A stretch of DNA of 64,000 nt, taken from the NCBI RefSeq assembly GCF_001543325.1, contig NZ_CP013355.1:1766001-1830000 (forward strand). The letters are read 5' to 3'. Below, piece after piece: positions 8,861 to 16,929 of the stretch. A model generated the notes under the pieces. That model was not told where the DNA came from. It worked only from the letters and a program-made list of their open reading frames with translations, and made no database searches. The position numbers and the translations under genes are program-made. The stretch's first letter is position 1. Each line of letters begins with the position of its first letter. This stretch comes from Lutibacter profundi. GTDB lineage: Bacteria > Bacteroidota > Bacteroidia > Flavobacteriales > Flavobacteriaceae.

Positions 8861-9589
8861 TTATTTATTTCTAACGTAAATTAGTTTAAACCGTTTATTA
8901 GATCTTTCTCTTTGTTCTATCTCAAATTCCTTTAACGATTTGAATAAAGGTGTTAATTTTTCAAATCCAAAGTTACGTGCATCAAAATTAGGCTGTTTTT
9001 TTAAAATTAAAGAGCCTACATCTCCCATAAAAGCCCAACCATCCTCATCGGCTGCATCAGCTACAGAGTTAGAAAGCAAACGAATTACTTTTGGTGTAAT
9101 TTTATCAATATTTAATTTTTTCGATGTTCTTTTACCCTCTTGATTGTCCTCTTCAATTTCTAAAATTTCTAAATAAATAAATTTATCACAAGCAACAATA
9201 AATGGGTTTGGTGTTTTCTTTTCCCCAATACCATAAACAACATGACCTGCTTCTCTTAGTCGTGTTGCTAATTTAGTAAAATCACTATCTGATGAAACCA
9301 AGCAAAAACCATTTACTTTCTCTGAGTATAAAATGTCCATGGCATCAATAATCATCGCTGAATCTGTGGCGTTCTTGCCGGTAGTATAACCATATTGCTG
9401 AATGGGCGTTATCGCATTTTCTAACAATATATTTTTCCATTTAGACAAATGTGGTTTCGTCCAATCTCCATAAATACGTTTTATGGTAGGTGTGCCATAT
9501 TTTGCAATTTCTTCCATCATCTCTTTAATATATTTTGAAGGAATGTTATCACCATCAATAAGCACTGCTAATTTTATATCTTTTATCAT
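8861..9589 (-). CDS. NYN-domain RNase-like protein with C-terminal LOTUS/OST-HTH domain
   Basis: The 242-residue protein has an N-terminal NYN (PIN-like, LabA/DUF88) domain: AVLIDGDNIPSKY (8-20), GKNATDSAMIIDAMD, and GFCLVSSDSDFTKLATRLREAGH, where the aspartates form the metal-dependent nuclease site. The C-terminal 75 residues (VIRLLSNSVADAADEDGWAFMGDVGSLI... to the end) look like an OST-HTH/LOTUS domain, an RNA-binding winged helix often paired with NYN in bacteria. It is probably a small RNA-processing or RNA-degrading enzyme of unknown target. Its promoter region is interrupted by the IS element beginning 42 bases upstream at 9632, which may alter expression. Confidence 0.88.
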   Translation of the reverse strand: MIKDIKLAVLIDGDNIPSKYIKEMMEEIAKYGTPTIKRIYGDWTKPHLSKWKNILLENAITPIQQYGYTTGKNATDSAMIIDAMDILYSEKVNGFCLVSSDSDFTKLATRLREAGHVVYGIGEKKTPNPFIVACDKFIYLEILEIEEDNQEGKRTSKKLNIDKITPKVIRLLSNSVADAADEDGWAFMGDVGSLILKKQPNFDARNFGFEKLTPLFKSLKEFEIEQRERSNKRFKLIYVRNK

Positions 9590-9620
9590 AATTGTAAAGG
9601 TATTAAAAATTACATATTTA

Positions 9621-9631
9621 AAATAAGTATC
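9621..9631. repeat. Left 11-bp target-site duplication of the IS4-family element
   Basis: AAATAAGTATC directly precedes the left inverted repeat and is repeated exactly at 11014-11024 after the right inverted repeat. An 11-bp duplication is in the size range known for IS4-family elements. Confidence 0.92.
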
Positions 9632-9647
9632 ATTAGTGTCCGATAAA
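9632..9647. repeat. Left terminal inverted repeat of the IS
   Basis: ATTAGTGTCCGATAAA, exact reverse complement of 10998-11013. Confidence 0.93.
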
Positions 9648-9725
9648 ACTACGAATTTTAATTAAACCCATCTTTGATCCCAATAAATACGCTTTATATT
9701 TTTCTTTTTGATTTAGCAAGGTGTC

Positions 9726-10922
9726 TTACTTAAAAAGTTGCAGTTGTATATCTGGAGGTTTAGATGTTAGTTCCCACCATTGTTTGTTTGGATTTTCGAG
9801 AAATTTAAACAGATCAATGTAGGTCATCAGATGAAATCTCATCACAGAAATCATATTTGAATATGCCCATTTCCGTTTGATTTTTCGTTGAATAACTAGT
9901 ATAATGAGTTGAATAATTAATGCTGACCATATCTGAATTTCTATTGCATTTTGATTATCTCCAAGAAAATATTTAAGAGGGAAGTTCTGCTTAAGTCTTT
10001 TAAACATTGTTTCAATCTGCCATCTGTGTTTGTATATATCGGCTACTTGGTCTGGAGATATTTCTACATTATTGGTGATAAACTCATACACTTTTTCTTG
10101 TGTAGCATCCCAATAAGCAACTCTTCTTATTTGAATAGATGTATCGTCTTTTTTTATCAATATAAGTTCATCTTTTAGCACTGCATCACTTGTTTTGTCT
10201 GCTAAATCAAATTCTTTAATGCTTTTATAGACAGCATTGTCTTTTTGGCGAGTTACAAAGTAAATATCATTTAAAGTCCACTCTAAATATTGGAGATAAT
10301 CATTGTATGCTTTATCAAAAACTACAAAAGAATCTTTCTCTAAATTTAACTCTTTTAAAAAGGTGTGGTCGTGAGTAGCAGCACTGCTAAAACGTATCAG
10401 ACAAGGTACATCTTCCAAAGCATTTATCATTGTGTGCATCTTGATACCTCCTTTCTTTTTGCCATTAAGAGGATTACGACCAACTCCTTTTAAAATATCA
10501 CTAAATAGGCTGATTGTGGTAGAATCTACAATTTTTAAATTCTTTATTGTTGGTTTTAATGGACTGCTGTCCGATAAAAACGGAGCATAGCGTTGCAATA
10601 GTTTTGAATAAATTGCGCCAAAGACTTCACTGGTTCTCTTCCTGTTGGCATCTGATAATGTACTTCGTTTTGGAAAATGTTTTAGGTTTAAATGACTGAT
10701 ACGTCCTTCACAGGCTAATAAAACGGTCGACAACTCTCTAAGTGAGGATACTCCGCTCATTGTGGCATATAGCATCGTGACTAAATGGTCGTAGGTTTTG
10801 AACTTTTTATAATATCTGTCGCTATTATAGGTTTTGGCTGTCCGAGTAATATCTTCTTGTGGGATATACTTTAAAATTTGTTTAATTATGGGAGTTCCGC
10901 TAAAGTGTGTACTTTTGTTCAT
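9726..10922 (-). CDS. IS4-family transposase
   Basis: The 398-residue transposase opens with an N-terminal domain of the DUF4372 type (FSGTPIIKQILKYIP...) and continues with the IS4 DDE catalytic core. The first Asp is in IVDSTTISLFSD, the second in FVVFDKAYNDY, and the catalytic Glu lies in YKHRWQIETMFKRLK, which exactly fits the IS4 signature Y-(2)-R-(3)-E-(6)-K. Full length and no internal stops suggest an active enzyme that cuts and pastes the element. It lies wholly inside the inverted repeats. No other gene is carried. The start at 10922 follows a hairpin in the element's right end. Confidence 0.96.
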   Translation of the reverse strand: MNKSTHFSGTPIIKQILKYIPQEDITRTAKTYNSDRYYKKFKTYDHLVTMLYATMSGVSSLRELSTVLLACEGRISHLNLKHFPKRSTLSDANRKRTSEVFGAIYSKLLQRYAPFLSDSSPLKPTIKNLKIVDSTTISLFSDILKGVGRNPLNGKKKGGIKMHTMINALEDVPCLIRFSSAATHDHTFLKELNLEKDSFVVFDKAYNDYLQYLEWTLNDIYFVTRQKDNAVYKSIKEFDLADKTSDAVLKDELILIKKDDTSIQIRRVAYWDATQEKVYEFITNNVEISPDQVADIYKHRWQIETMFKRLKQNFPLKYFLGDNQNAIEIQIWSALIIQLIILVIQRKIKRKWAYSNMISVMRFHLMTYIDLFKFLENPNKQWWELTSKPPDIQLQLFK

Positions 10923-10955
10923 ATCTCAATTTTGTAGTAAAAATCAAGATATAAA

Positions 10956-10990
10956 TAAAGCAGGAAATCCAAAATGGAAATCCTGCTTTT
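10956..10990 (-). promoter_or_regulatory. Stem-loop between right IS end and transposase start
   Basis: AAAGCAGGA at the left pairs with TCCTGCTTT at the right around a short inner stem (TCC/GGA) and an A-rich loop. It sits between the right inverted repeat and the transposase ATG, where known IS elements use hairpins to block expression from transcripts entering from outside. That role is inference; a plain terminator for incoming transcription is equally possible. Confidence 0.5.
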
Positions 10991-10997
10991 AAAAATG

Positions 10998-11013
10998 TTT
11001 ATCGGACACTAAT
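10998..11013. repeat. Right terminal inverted repeat of the IS
   Basis: TTTATCGGACACTAAT, exact reverse complement of the left end at 9632-9647. Confidence 0.93.
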
Positions 11014-11024
11014 AAATAAGTATC
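11014..11024. repeat. Right 11-bp target-site duplication
   Basis: AAATAAGTATC, identical to 9621-9631. Confidence 0.92.
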
Positions 11025-11072
11025 ATTAATTTTTGTAAATTACAAGCTACACTTATTAAAAAATCTTATTTT

Positions 11073-11606
11073 ATGATTGAAAATTTATTTTCTAAAATGA
11101 AAATAATTGTTAATCTCACTAAAGAATTTATTTTTCTAATAGTTTTATTAATTGTTTTTTTTGTAATCATGACCTTTTTTGGGCATCAAAAACAACCTCA
11201 CTTATGGGCAATAGCACTCATACTATTTTCAATAACAAAAATTTATTTTTTAGTATCACATACCTTTAAAAAATTAGATAAATTAATTGAGCATAATCAT
11301 TCTTTCAATCATATGCTTTTTTTGCTTGGAGCCATAATTAGTATCATTATAATTTCTTTTGCAATAGATTATTTATGCATTAGTGAAATTTATCCAGAAG
11401 CATTTTCTGGTATTTCACATAACCAACCTCTAATATTTCGCTTTTCAAATTTATTATATTTTAGTATCGTAACATTTACAACCGTAGGGTTTGGAGATAT
11501 TACACCTTTACTACCTGCAGCTAAACTTATTACTGTGTTTGAGATGATGTCAGCTTTTATTGTAATTATATTTATTATTTCTAAGTATTTTAAAAACACC
11601 AACTAA
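11073..11606 (+). CDS. Small potassium-selective ion channel protein
   Basis: The 177-residue membrane protein has four hydrophobic segments (about residues 15-40, 46-65, 85-110 and 150-172) and between the last two a pore loop with the K+ selectivity filter TVGFGDITP. This is the Ion_trans_2 pore signature. There is no cytoplasmic RCK/TrkA domain attached, so gating is not evident. It would pass K+ across the inner membrane. The permease gene follows after 10 bases and is probably cotranscribed. The IS ends 49 bases before the ATG, just past the 11-bp duplication, so the original promoter may be displaced or replaced by an outward one. Confidence 0.88.
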   Translation: MIENLFSKMKIIVNLTKEFIFLIVLLIVFFVIMTFFGHQKQPHLWAIALILFSITKIYFLVSHTFKKLDKLIEHNHSFNHMLFLLGAIISIIIISFAIDYLCISEIYPEAFSGISHNQPLIFRFSNLLYFSIVTFTTVGFGDITPLLPAAKLITVFEMMSAFIVIIFIISKYFKNTN

Positions 11607-11616
11607 AACTAAAAAA

Positions 11617-12951
11617 ATGAAAAACAGTAAACTAAAAGAACAAAAACTCTCCTTAATTGGTTCTATATCTTTGGGAACAGGAGTAATGATTGGTGCCGGA
11701 ATTTTTGTTCTTATGGGGCAAATAGCTGAATTGGTAGGCGATTTATTTCCTCTAGCTTTTGTAGCAGGAGCTATAATAGTTGGCTTTAGCTCTTATTCTT
11801 ACGTTAAGTTTTCTAACGCCTATCCGTCGTCTGGAGGTGTCGTTAAATTTTTATCAAAATCTTATGGGCCAGGAACTACAACGGGCACATTTTCATTGTT
11901 AATGTATGTTTCAATGGTTGTTTCTGAGAGCTTAGTTGCCGGTACTTTTGGTGCCTATACGCTACGCCTTTTCCCTGAAGGGTATGCTGGATATGCTTCT
12001 GTTTTGGGAGTGCTATTAATTGCTTTTGCTTATATTATAAATATCTCAGGAAACAAGGTAATTGAATCATTTGCTACTTTTACGGCTATTCTAAAAGTTA
12101 TTGGAATTACAGTTTTGGCAATTTCAGGACTTCTTATTTCGGGATTGCCAAACATTACTGGCTCTTATATTGCTGAATCAAGTGTTAATGTACCTAAAGG
12201 ATTTGGTTTTGTAGCTGCATTAGCACTATCAGTTCTTGCTTATAAAGGATTTACAACAATTACAAATCAAGGAGGAGATGTTGTGAATCCACATAAAAAC
12301 ATTGGGAAATCTATTATTATTTCAATTATAATATGCACTTTTATATATGTTACTTTATCATTATCTGTCGCTGGTGGATTAAGTATCTCAGAGATTATTA
12401 AAGCTAAAGATTATGCCTTGGCAGCAGCAGCTAAACCTGTATTTGGTGAGTTGGGCTCTCTATTAACCATTATGCTAGCTATTATTGCCACAGTCTCTGG
12501 TGTTATAGCAAGTGTGTATTCTGCTTCAAGAATGTTAAAAATGTTAAGTAACATGAAACAAGTTCCTAATCTAAATAAATTAGGAAACGCTAAATCTCCA
12601 GCACTAATTTTCACCGTTTCATTGGCTATTCTTTTAACCATTTTATTTGACCTTACTCGAATTGCGTCTATTGGAGCTATTTTTTATCTAATTATGGATA
12701 TAGCTATTCACTGGGGATTGATTTGGCATTTAAAAAATAAAATTAAATTTAATCCAATTATACCAATCCTTGCAATAGTGGTAGATGTAATTGTGTTGGG
12801 GGCGTTTATTTATATAAAATTTTTAAATGATCCGTTTGTTCTTGTAATTGCCTTCATTGGAATAATTTTAGTGATTTTAGGAGAACGTCTTTTTATGAAA
12901 TCACACACAGATAGCGAAGGAAAAATGCATATGGGAATGGATGATGAATAG
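11617..12951 (+). CDS. APC-family amino acid permease
   Basis: The 444-residue protein has about 12 membrane helices and the APC superfamily opening (SLGTGVMIGAGIFVLMGQIAELVGD, residues 17-41, with the G-x-G-I-G-like unwound TM1). Internal FVAGAIIVGFSSYSYVKFSNAYPSSGGVVKFL matches the TM2-TM3 region of amino acid transporters. It imports or exchanges an amino acid or related amine; substrate cannot be read. The short cytoplasmic tail ends in His/Met/Asp-rich residues (HTDSEGKMHMGMDDE). It follows the K+ channel by 10 bases, suggesting an operon. Confidence 0.88.
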   Translation: MKNSKLKEQKLSLIGSISLGTGVMIGAGIFVLMGQIAELVGDLFPLAFVAGAIIVGFSSYSYVKFSNAYPSSGGVVKFLSKSYGPGTTTGTFSLLMYVSMVVSESLVAGTFGAYTLRLFPEGYAGYASVLGVLLIAFAYIINISGNKVIESFATFTAILKVIGITVLAISGLLISGLPNITGSYIAESSVNVPKGFGFVAALALSVLAYKGFTTITNQGGDVVNPHKNIGKSIIISIIICTFIYVTLSLSVAGGLSISEIIKAKDYALAAAAKPVFGELGSLLTIMLAIIATVSGVIASVYSASRMLKMLSNMKQVPNLNKLGNAKSPALIFTVSLAILLTILFDLTRIASIGAIFYLIMDIAIHWGLIWHLKNKIKFNPIIPILAIVVDVIVLGAFIYIKFLNDPFVLVIAFIGIILVILGERLFMKSHTDSEGKMHMGMDDE

Positions 12952-12974
12952 TAAAATGAGCGCTAAAAAATTTA

Positions 12975-13106
12975 GTGAGAATTAAAAGAAAAGTTAAAAA
13001 AGCACAAGGAGTAGCAACTTCAAAAACTATTTTAAATAAAAGAGAAATAATTGTACTTTACGGCAATGTAAAAAATATTAAAAAGCTGTTAGAAGAAGAA
13101 GGTTGA
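12975..13106 (+). pseudogene. Possible remnant of a TrkA-C/RCK-like domain
   Basis: An open frame of 43 codons, with GTG at 12975 as the only start-like codon, reads ...VKKAQGVATSKTILNKREIIVLYGNVKNIKKLLEEEG. The segment REIIVLYGNVKNIKKLLEE resembles the end of TrkA-C (RCK_C) domains, which regulate K+ channels and transporters. No ATG precedes it in frame (an in-frame TGA is close upstream); an ATG at 12957 is out of frame. I read it as the tail of a decayed or truncated gene downstream of the permease rather than a working gene, but a short real protein cannot be excluded. Confidence 0.35.
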
Positions 13107-13134
13107 AACCATTTTAAATGAAACTACTTATTTT

Positions 13135-13653
13135 ATGAAAAAATTACTCCTAATTATTTTACTCTCTTTACCTGCTTTTTTGTACGCTCAGGAAAATACA
13201 AGAGGTTATAAAGTAAAAGTTGGTGAACAAGCACCTAAATTATCGTTTTCTTTAATGGATGGTACTGTAATTTCCAATAAAACTTTAAAAGGAAAAGTTG
13301 TAGTACTTCAATTTACGGCATCTTGGTGTAGCGTATGCCGCAAAGAAATGCCTCATTTAGAACAAGAGGTTTGGCAACGATTTAAAAATGAAAATTTTAT
13401 TTTAATTGGAATTGATTTAAAAGAAAAACCCCAAAAAGTAAAACACTTTATAACTCAAATGCAAGTTACCTATCCTTTTGCAATTGATACTAAAGGTAAA
13501 CTTTTTGAAAGTTTTACCCTACCAAATGCAGGAGTTACAAGAAATATTGTTTTAGATAAAAAAGGGGAAATTATTTTTCTCTCTCGTTTGTATGAAGTAG
13601 AAGAGTTTAAACACATGGTAGAAATTATAGATTTAGCACTTAAAAAAAGTTAA
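13135..13653 (+). CDS. TlpA-like thioredoxin-fold exported protein
   Basis: The 172-residue protein has a signal peptide (residues 1-19, ending FLYAQ) and a TlpA/AhpC-TSA thioredoxin fold: [47 protein letters not shown]. The redox pair is Cys65-Ser-Val-Cys68, so the usual Pro before the second Cys is replaced by Val. It would act in the periplasm on protein or peroxide thiols. [16 protein letters not shown] carries the cis-Pro region, though the usual Pro looks changed (AGVTRN instead of P-T). The neighbours (permease upstream, VF530 gene 11 bases downstream) do not explain its partner. Confidence 0.88.
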   Translation: MKKLLLIILLSLPAFLYAQENTRGYKVKVGEQAPKLSFSLMDGTVISNKTLKGKVVVLQFTASWCSVCRKEMPHLEQEVWQRFKNENFILIGIDLKEKPQKVKHFITQMQVTYPFAIDTKGKLFESFTLPNAGVTRNIVLDKKGEIIFLSRLYEVEEFKHMVEIIDLALKKS

Positions 13654-13664
13654 CTTTAACTTAT

Positions 13665-13901
13665 ATGAAGACAAAAAATAGTGACAAAGAGCAGCCAAAC
13701 AACCCGCTTCACGGTGTTAAATTAGCTGAAATTTTACAATACCTCGTTTCAGAATATGGGTGGAAAGAACTAGGTGCTATTATTAAAATTAACAGTTTTA
13801 ATAATAATCCAACCATAAAATCAAGTCTTAAATTCTTAAGAAAAACACCATGGGCTAGAACCAAAGTTGAGAATTTATATTTAAAATCTATTCAGAAATA
13901 A
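13665..13901 (+). CDS. VF530 family DNA-binding protein (DUF2132)
   Basis: The 78-residue protein contains the VF530 family core almost complete: [43 protein letters not shown] and VENLYL. This family was first known from a Vibrio structure and is thought to bind DNA; its cellular role is unclear. Length is normal (about 70-80). It begins 11 bases after the TlpA-like gene and is probably in the same transcript. Confidence 0.9.
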   Translation: MKTKNSDKEQPNNPLHGVKLAEILQYLVSEYGWKELGAIIKINSFNNNPTIKSSLKFLRKTPWARTKVENLYLKSIQK

Positions 13902-13948
13902 ACCTAAACACTCCTTCTTATTCCTAAGAAAATGCTTATAAATATGCG

Positions 13949-13956
13949 TACCTTTG
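13949..13956 (+). promoter_or_regulatory. -7 box (TACCTTTG) for second DEAD-box helicase
   Basis: TACCTTTG followed by C, the same box as before the helicase at 5975, lies 24 bases before the ATG at 13981. No clear -33 TTG. Confidence 0.5.
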
Positions 13957-13980
13957 CAAAATATTGTTTAAACAACATCT

Positions 13981-15216
13981 ATGCAATTTAAAAACTTACA
14001 GTTAAACAAACCTATTTTAAGAGCCATTTCAGAAAAGGGATATCAGTTAGCTACTCCCGTACAAGAGCAAACAATTCCGTTGGTATTGGATAAAAAGGAT
14101 GTAATTGCATCTGCGCAAACTGGTACAGGTAAAACAGCAGCTTTTGCATTGCCAATTTTACAGTTGTTGTTTGACAAACAAGATGCGGGTAAAAAAGCTA
14201 AAAAAATTAGGGCATTAATTGTAAGCCCAACACGTGAATTAGCCATTCAAATTGAAGATAATTTTAAAACCTACGGTAAATACACCAATTTAAGAACCAC
14301 AGTTATTTACGGTGGAATTTCTATTGAGCCTCAAAAAGATACTCTTAAAAAAGGAGTTGATATTTTAATTGCAACACCTGGAAGACTCTTAGATTTACAC
14401 AAACAAGATATTGTTAATTTAGATTATGTTGAAATCTTGGTTTTAGATGAAGCCGACTTAATGTTAGATATGGGTTTTATAAATGATGTAAAAAAAATTG
14501 AACGATTATGCCCAAAAGAAAAACAAGTTTTACTGTTTTCTGCAACAATGCCTAGTCGTATAATTGAATTATCAAATTCCATTTTAAAAAACCCTGAAAC
14601 TATAGATGTGACACCCAAATCATCAGCCGCAGAAAGTGTACATCAAAAGCTGTATTACGTTCCTAAAACTAAAAAAATGGAATTGTGTTTACACCTATTG
14701 CGTAATACCATAAAAGGCGATATTCTTATTTTTAGGCGTACCAAATTTGGCGTTGATAAATTAGAGAAAATGCTTCGTAAAAATGGATATAAAGTTAACA
14801 GTATTCACGGTGATAAAACTCAAAGCGCTAGAGAAGATGCTTTAAATAAGTTTAAAAATAAACAAGTCAATATTTTAATTGCTACGGATGTTGCTTCTCG
14901 TGGAATTGATATTCAAAATTTAGATGCTGTTATTAATTTTGATATGCCAAATGTTCCTGAAATTTACGTTCATAGAATTGGCAGAACAGGTAGAGCTGGT
15001 TTAACAGGAAGTTCTCATTCTTTTTGTGCTGCTGATGAAAGAACTTACATTCAAACCATTGAAAAATTAATAGGTACCACTATTCCTGTTGAAAAAGAAC
15101 ACCCTTATCCGTTAGATCCGAAAGCAAAACCAGAAGTATACATAAAAAAAGGAAGTAACCATAAAAAGGGACGAAAATCTGCTGCTTCTAAAAAGAATAA
15201 AAAACGTTGGTATTAA
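13981..15216 (+). CDS. DEAD-box ATP-dependent RNA helicase
   Basis: The 411-residue helicase has the Q motif (TPVQEQ), Walker A (AQTGTGKT, about 44-51), PTRELA, TPGR, the DEAD box (VLDEADLML), SAT, IFRRTK, ATDVASRGIDIQN and HRIGRTGR. A basic tail (KKGSNHKKGRKSAASKKNKKRW) probably contacts RNA. It is a paralogue of the enzyme at 5975, with the same domain order and similar length but a different tail. Such paralogues share ribosome assembly and cold-shock roles. It converges with rlmF. Confidence 0.95.
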   Translation: MQFKNLQLNKPILRAISEKGYQLATPVQEQTIPLVLDKKDVIASAQTGTGKTAAFALPILQLLFDKQDAGKKAKKIRALIVSPTRELAIQIEDNFKTYGKYTNLRTTVIYGGISIEPQKDTLKKGVDILIATPGRLLDLHKQDIVNLDYVEILVLDEADLMLDMGFINDVKKIERLCPKEKQVLLFSATMPSRIIELSNSILKNPETIDVTPKSSAAESVHQKLYYVPKTKKMELCLHLLRNTIKGDILIFRRTKFGVDKLEKMLRKNGYKVNSIHGDKTQSAREDALNKFKNKQVNILIATDVASRGIDIQNLDAVINFDMPNVPEIYVHRIGRTGRAGLTGSSHSFCAADERTYIQTIEKLIGTTIPVEKEHPYPLDPKAKPEVYIKKGSNHKKGRKSAASKKNKKRWY

Positions 15217-15258
15217 AACCACACGATACAATTGTGCGGGAGCGATGGCTGTTTTATT

Positions 15259-16179
15259 TTACTTATTCCACTCTTTCTGTTCTTTGTCGCTCAAAAAAGT
15301 CCAAGCAATAACACGTGTGATTTTATTTCCTTGATGCATTGGAATGGTTTTTATTTCTGTTGCCCCCAGCTTTGTTAATGAATCATACATACTTTGTGCA
15401 TTTTCTTTTTTTGAAACCAATGTAGTATACCAAAAGCATTGTGTTTTAAACATGGAACTTTCGTACAAATAAGTATGCACAAAAGCTTTTTCTCCTCCTT
15501 TATACCACAATTCCTGCTGTTTCCCACTAAAATTTCGTGTTTTAGAATCATTTCTACTTCCTAAACCTTCTAATTTTCGGGCATTTGCTTCCATAGCCTC
15601 TTGCTGAGACCTATAAAATGGAGGGTTACACATTACTGCCGAAAATCTGTCTTTTTCATCCAAAATCCCCTTAAGTATTTGTGATGAGTTTGCTTGTTGT
15701 TTTAATTCAATAAAATTAGTTAAGTCATTCTTTTTTAGGATTTTATTAGCTCTATCCAATGATTTTTTATCAATATCTGTTCCAACAAATTGCCAACCAT
15801 ATTCAGCATTTCCTAACAACGGATAAATACAACTTGCTCCAGTACCAATATCTAAAATTGAAATATTTTTTTTAATTCCTGAAGATTTTAACAAATCATT
15901 TAAATAATGAATATAATCTACTCTACCCGGAATTGGCGGACATAAATTATCACTGGGGAAATCCCAAAAAGTAATATTATAATACTTAAATAGTAAGGCT
16001 GTATTTATGGCTTTTACAGCTTCATAATTGGCAAAATCTATAGTTTCTGTTCCAAAATTATTTATAAAAACAAACTCTTTTAATTCTGGATAAACTTCAC
16101 ATAATTCAGTAAAATTATAACCTTTATTATGATAATTTCTTAGATGAAGACGTTTATTATTTCTTTTTTTAGTTTCCAT
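15259..16179 (-). CDS. rlmF: 23S rRNA (adenine(1618)-N6)-methyltransferase RlmF
   Basis: The 306-residue protein methylates N6 of A1618 of 23S rRNA using SAM. Family evidence: an N-terminal basic region and HLRNYHNKGYNF, the SAM motif ILDIGTGASCIYPLLG (108-123), GTDID (133-137), and the N6-adenine motif NPPFYRS (185-191), then the RlmF-specific FSGKQQELWYKGGEKAFVHT. Length matches RlmF (about 300-310). It is divergent from the tetR gene. Confidence 0.93.
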   Translation of the reverse strand: METKKRNNKRLHLRNYHNKGYNFTELCEVYPELKEFVFINNFGTETIDFANYEAVKAINTALLFKYYNITFWDFPSDNLCPPIPGRVDYIHYLNDLLKSSGIKKNISILDIGTGASCIYPLLGNAEYGWQFVGTDIDKKSLDRANKILKKNDLTNFIELKQQANSSQILKGILDEKDRFSAVMCNPPFYRSQQEAMEANARKLEGLGSRNDSKTRNFSGKQQELWYKGGEKAFVHTYLYESSMFKTQCFWYTTLVSKKENAQSMYDSLTKLGATEIKTIPMHQGNKITRVIAWTFLSDKEQKEWNK

Positions 16180-16228
16180 AATTTATATACTTCAACAAAA
16201 GTACGCTTTTTAAGTTTTAACATAATTT

Positions 16229-16282
16229 TATATTTGCAAAACGAATGAATGTTCATTTTGTAAATATTTTTATATATCTTTG
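16229..16282 (+). promoter_or_regulatory. Promoter and operator-like palindrome of the TetR operon
   Basis: Two TAnnTTTG boxes are present: TATATTTG at 16229-16236 and TATCTTTG at 16275-16282, the latter 21 bases before the ATG at 16304. Between them AATGAATGTTCATT (16244-16257) is a perfect 6+2+6 dyad, typical in size and placement for a TetR-family operator. TTTTG at 16256-16260 may serve as -33 (14 bases from the -7 box, short). Autoregulation is inferred. Confidence 0.6.
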
Positions 16283-16303
16283 CCCAATAATAAAATTTAA
16301 CGA

Positions 16304-16882
16304 ATGGCTATTAGACAAAAATGTGATAAAAAACGTACTGCTTTATTAAATGCAACACTTCATTTGGTAAACAATCAAGGGTTTCATGCTGCACCAATGT
16401 CTAAAATTGCGAAAATGGCTGAAATGTCACCTGCAACTATTTACATTTATTTTGAAAATAAGCAGGATTTAATAAATAAGTTATACTTAGAAGTTAAAAA
16501 ATCATTTAGCGAATATGCATTTAGTAATTATTCTGAAAATTTATCTATTGAAAAAGGATTCAAATTAATTTGGTATAATATTGCCGATTTTAAATTAAAT
16601 AAAATTGAAGAAGCTATATTTTTATCTCAATGTGATAATACTCCAATGATTGATGAACAAAGTAGGCAAGAAGGTATTAAACATTTACAACCTTTGTTAG
16701 ATTTATGGGAACGTGGACAAAAAGAAGGAATTATAAAGTCTCTTTCTCCTTATATTTTATATGCTTTTACAATTTACCCTCTTGCTTTTTTAATGATAAA
16801 TCAACAACGAAATTTCTGTAAATTAGATAAAATTAAATTGGATGATGCATTTAAATCTGCTTGGAATAGTATAAAAGTTTAA
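16304..16882 (+). CDS. TetR/AcrR family transcriptional regulator
   Basis: The 192-residue repressor has an N-terminal TetR helix-turn-helix: KRTALLNATLHLVNNQGFHAAPMSKIAKMAEMSPATIYIYFENKQDLINKLY (about residues 10-61), with the conserved ATIYIYF turn. The C-terminal half is the ligand-binding domain, not conserved enough to name a ligand. It is first in an operon with a nitroreductase (47 bases downstream) and a YqhD-like dehydrogenase, so it probably derepresses these in response to an electrophile, quinone or aldehyde. A palindrome upstream is its likely own operator. Confidence 0.9.
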   Translation: MAIRQKCDKKRTALLNATLHLVNNQGFHAAPMSKIAKMAEMSPATIYIYFENKQDLINKLYLEVKKSFSEYAFSNYSENLSIEKGFKLIWYNIADFKLNKIEEAIFLSQCDNTPMIDEQSRQEGIKHLQPLLDLWERGQKEGIIKSLSPYILYAFTIYPLAFLMINQQRNFCKLDKIKLDDAFKSAWNSIKV

Positions 16883-16929
16883 AAAACAACTAACAAAAAT
16901 AAATAGATTAAATAATATAAATAGAAAAT

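Larger units (their letters stand above)
9632..11013 (-). mobile_element. Complete IS4-family insertion sequence (1,382 bp)
   Basis: The element is bounded by perfect 16-bp inverted repeats, ATTAGTGTCCGATAAA at 9632-9647 and its reverse complement at 10998-11013, and flanked by an exact 11-bp direct repeat AAATAAGTATC. It carries one full-length transposase on the minus strand. Intact ends, intact target duplication and an undamaged reading frame indicate a recent insertion that could still move. It landed in the short divergent region between the NYN gene (start 9589) and the channel gene (start 11073). Removing the IS and one duplication gives an intergenic region of about 90 bp. Confidence 0.95.

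Noticed and set aside
8940-9143. A 67-codon plus-strand frame
   Set aside because: Antisense to the NYN-LOTUS gene with no independent support.
15217-15258. Possible terminator between the convergent helicase and rlmF genes (AAAACC...GGCTGTTTT)
   Set aside because: The arms pair only partly and no clear T-run follows, so it is not supported as a terminator.
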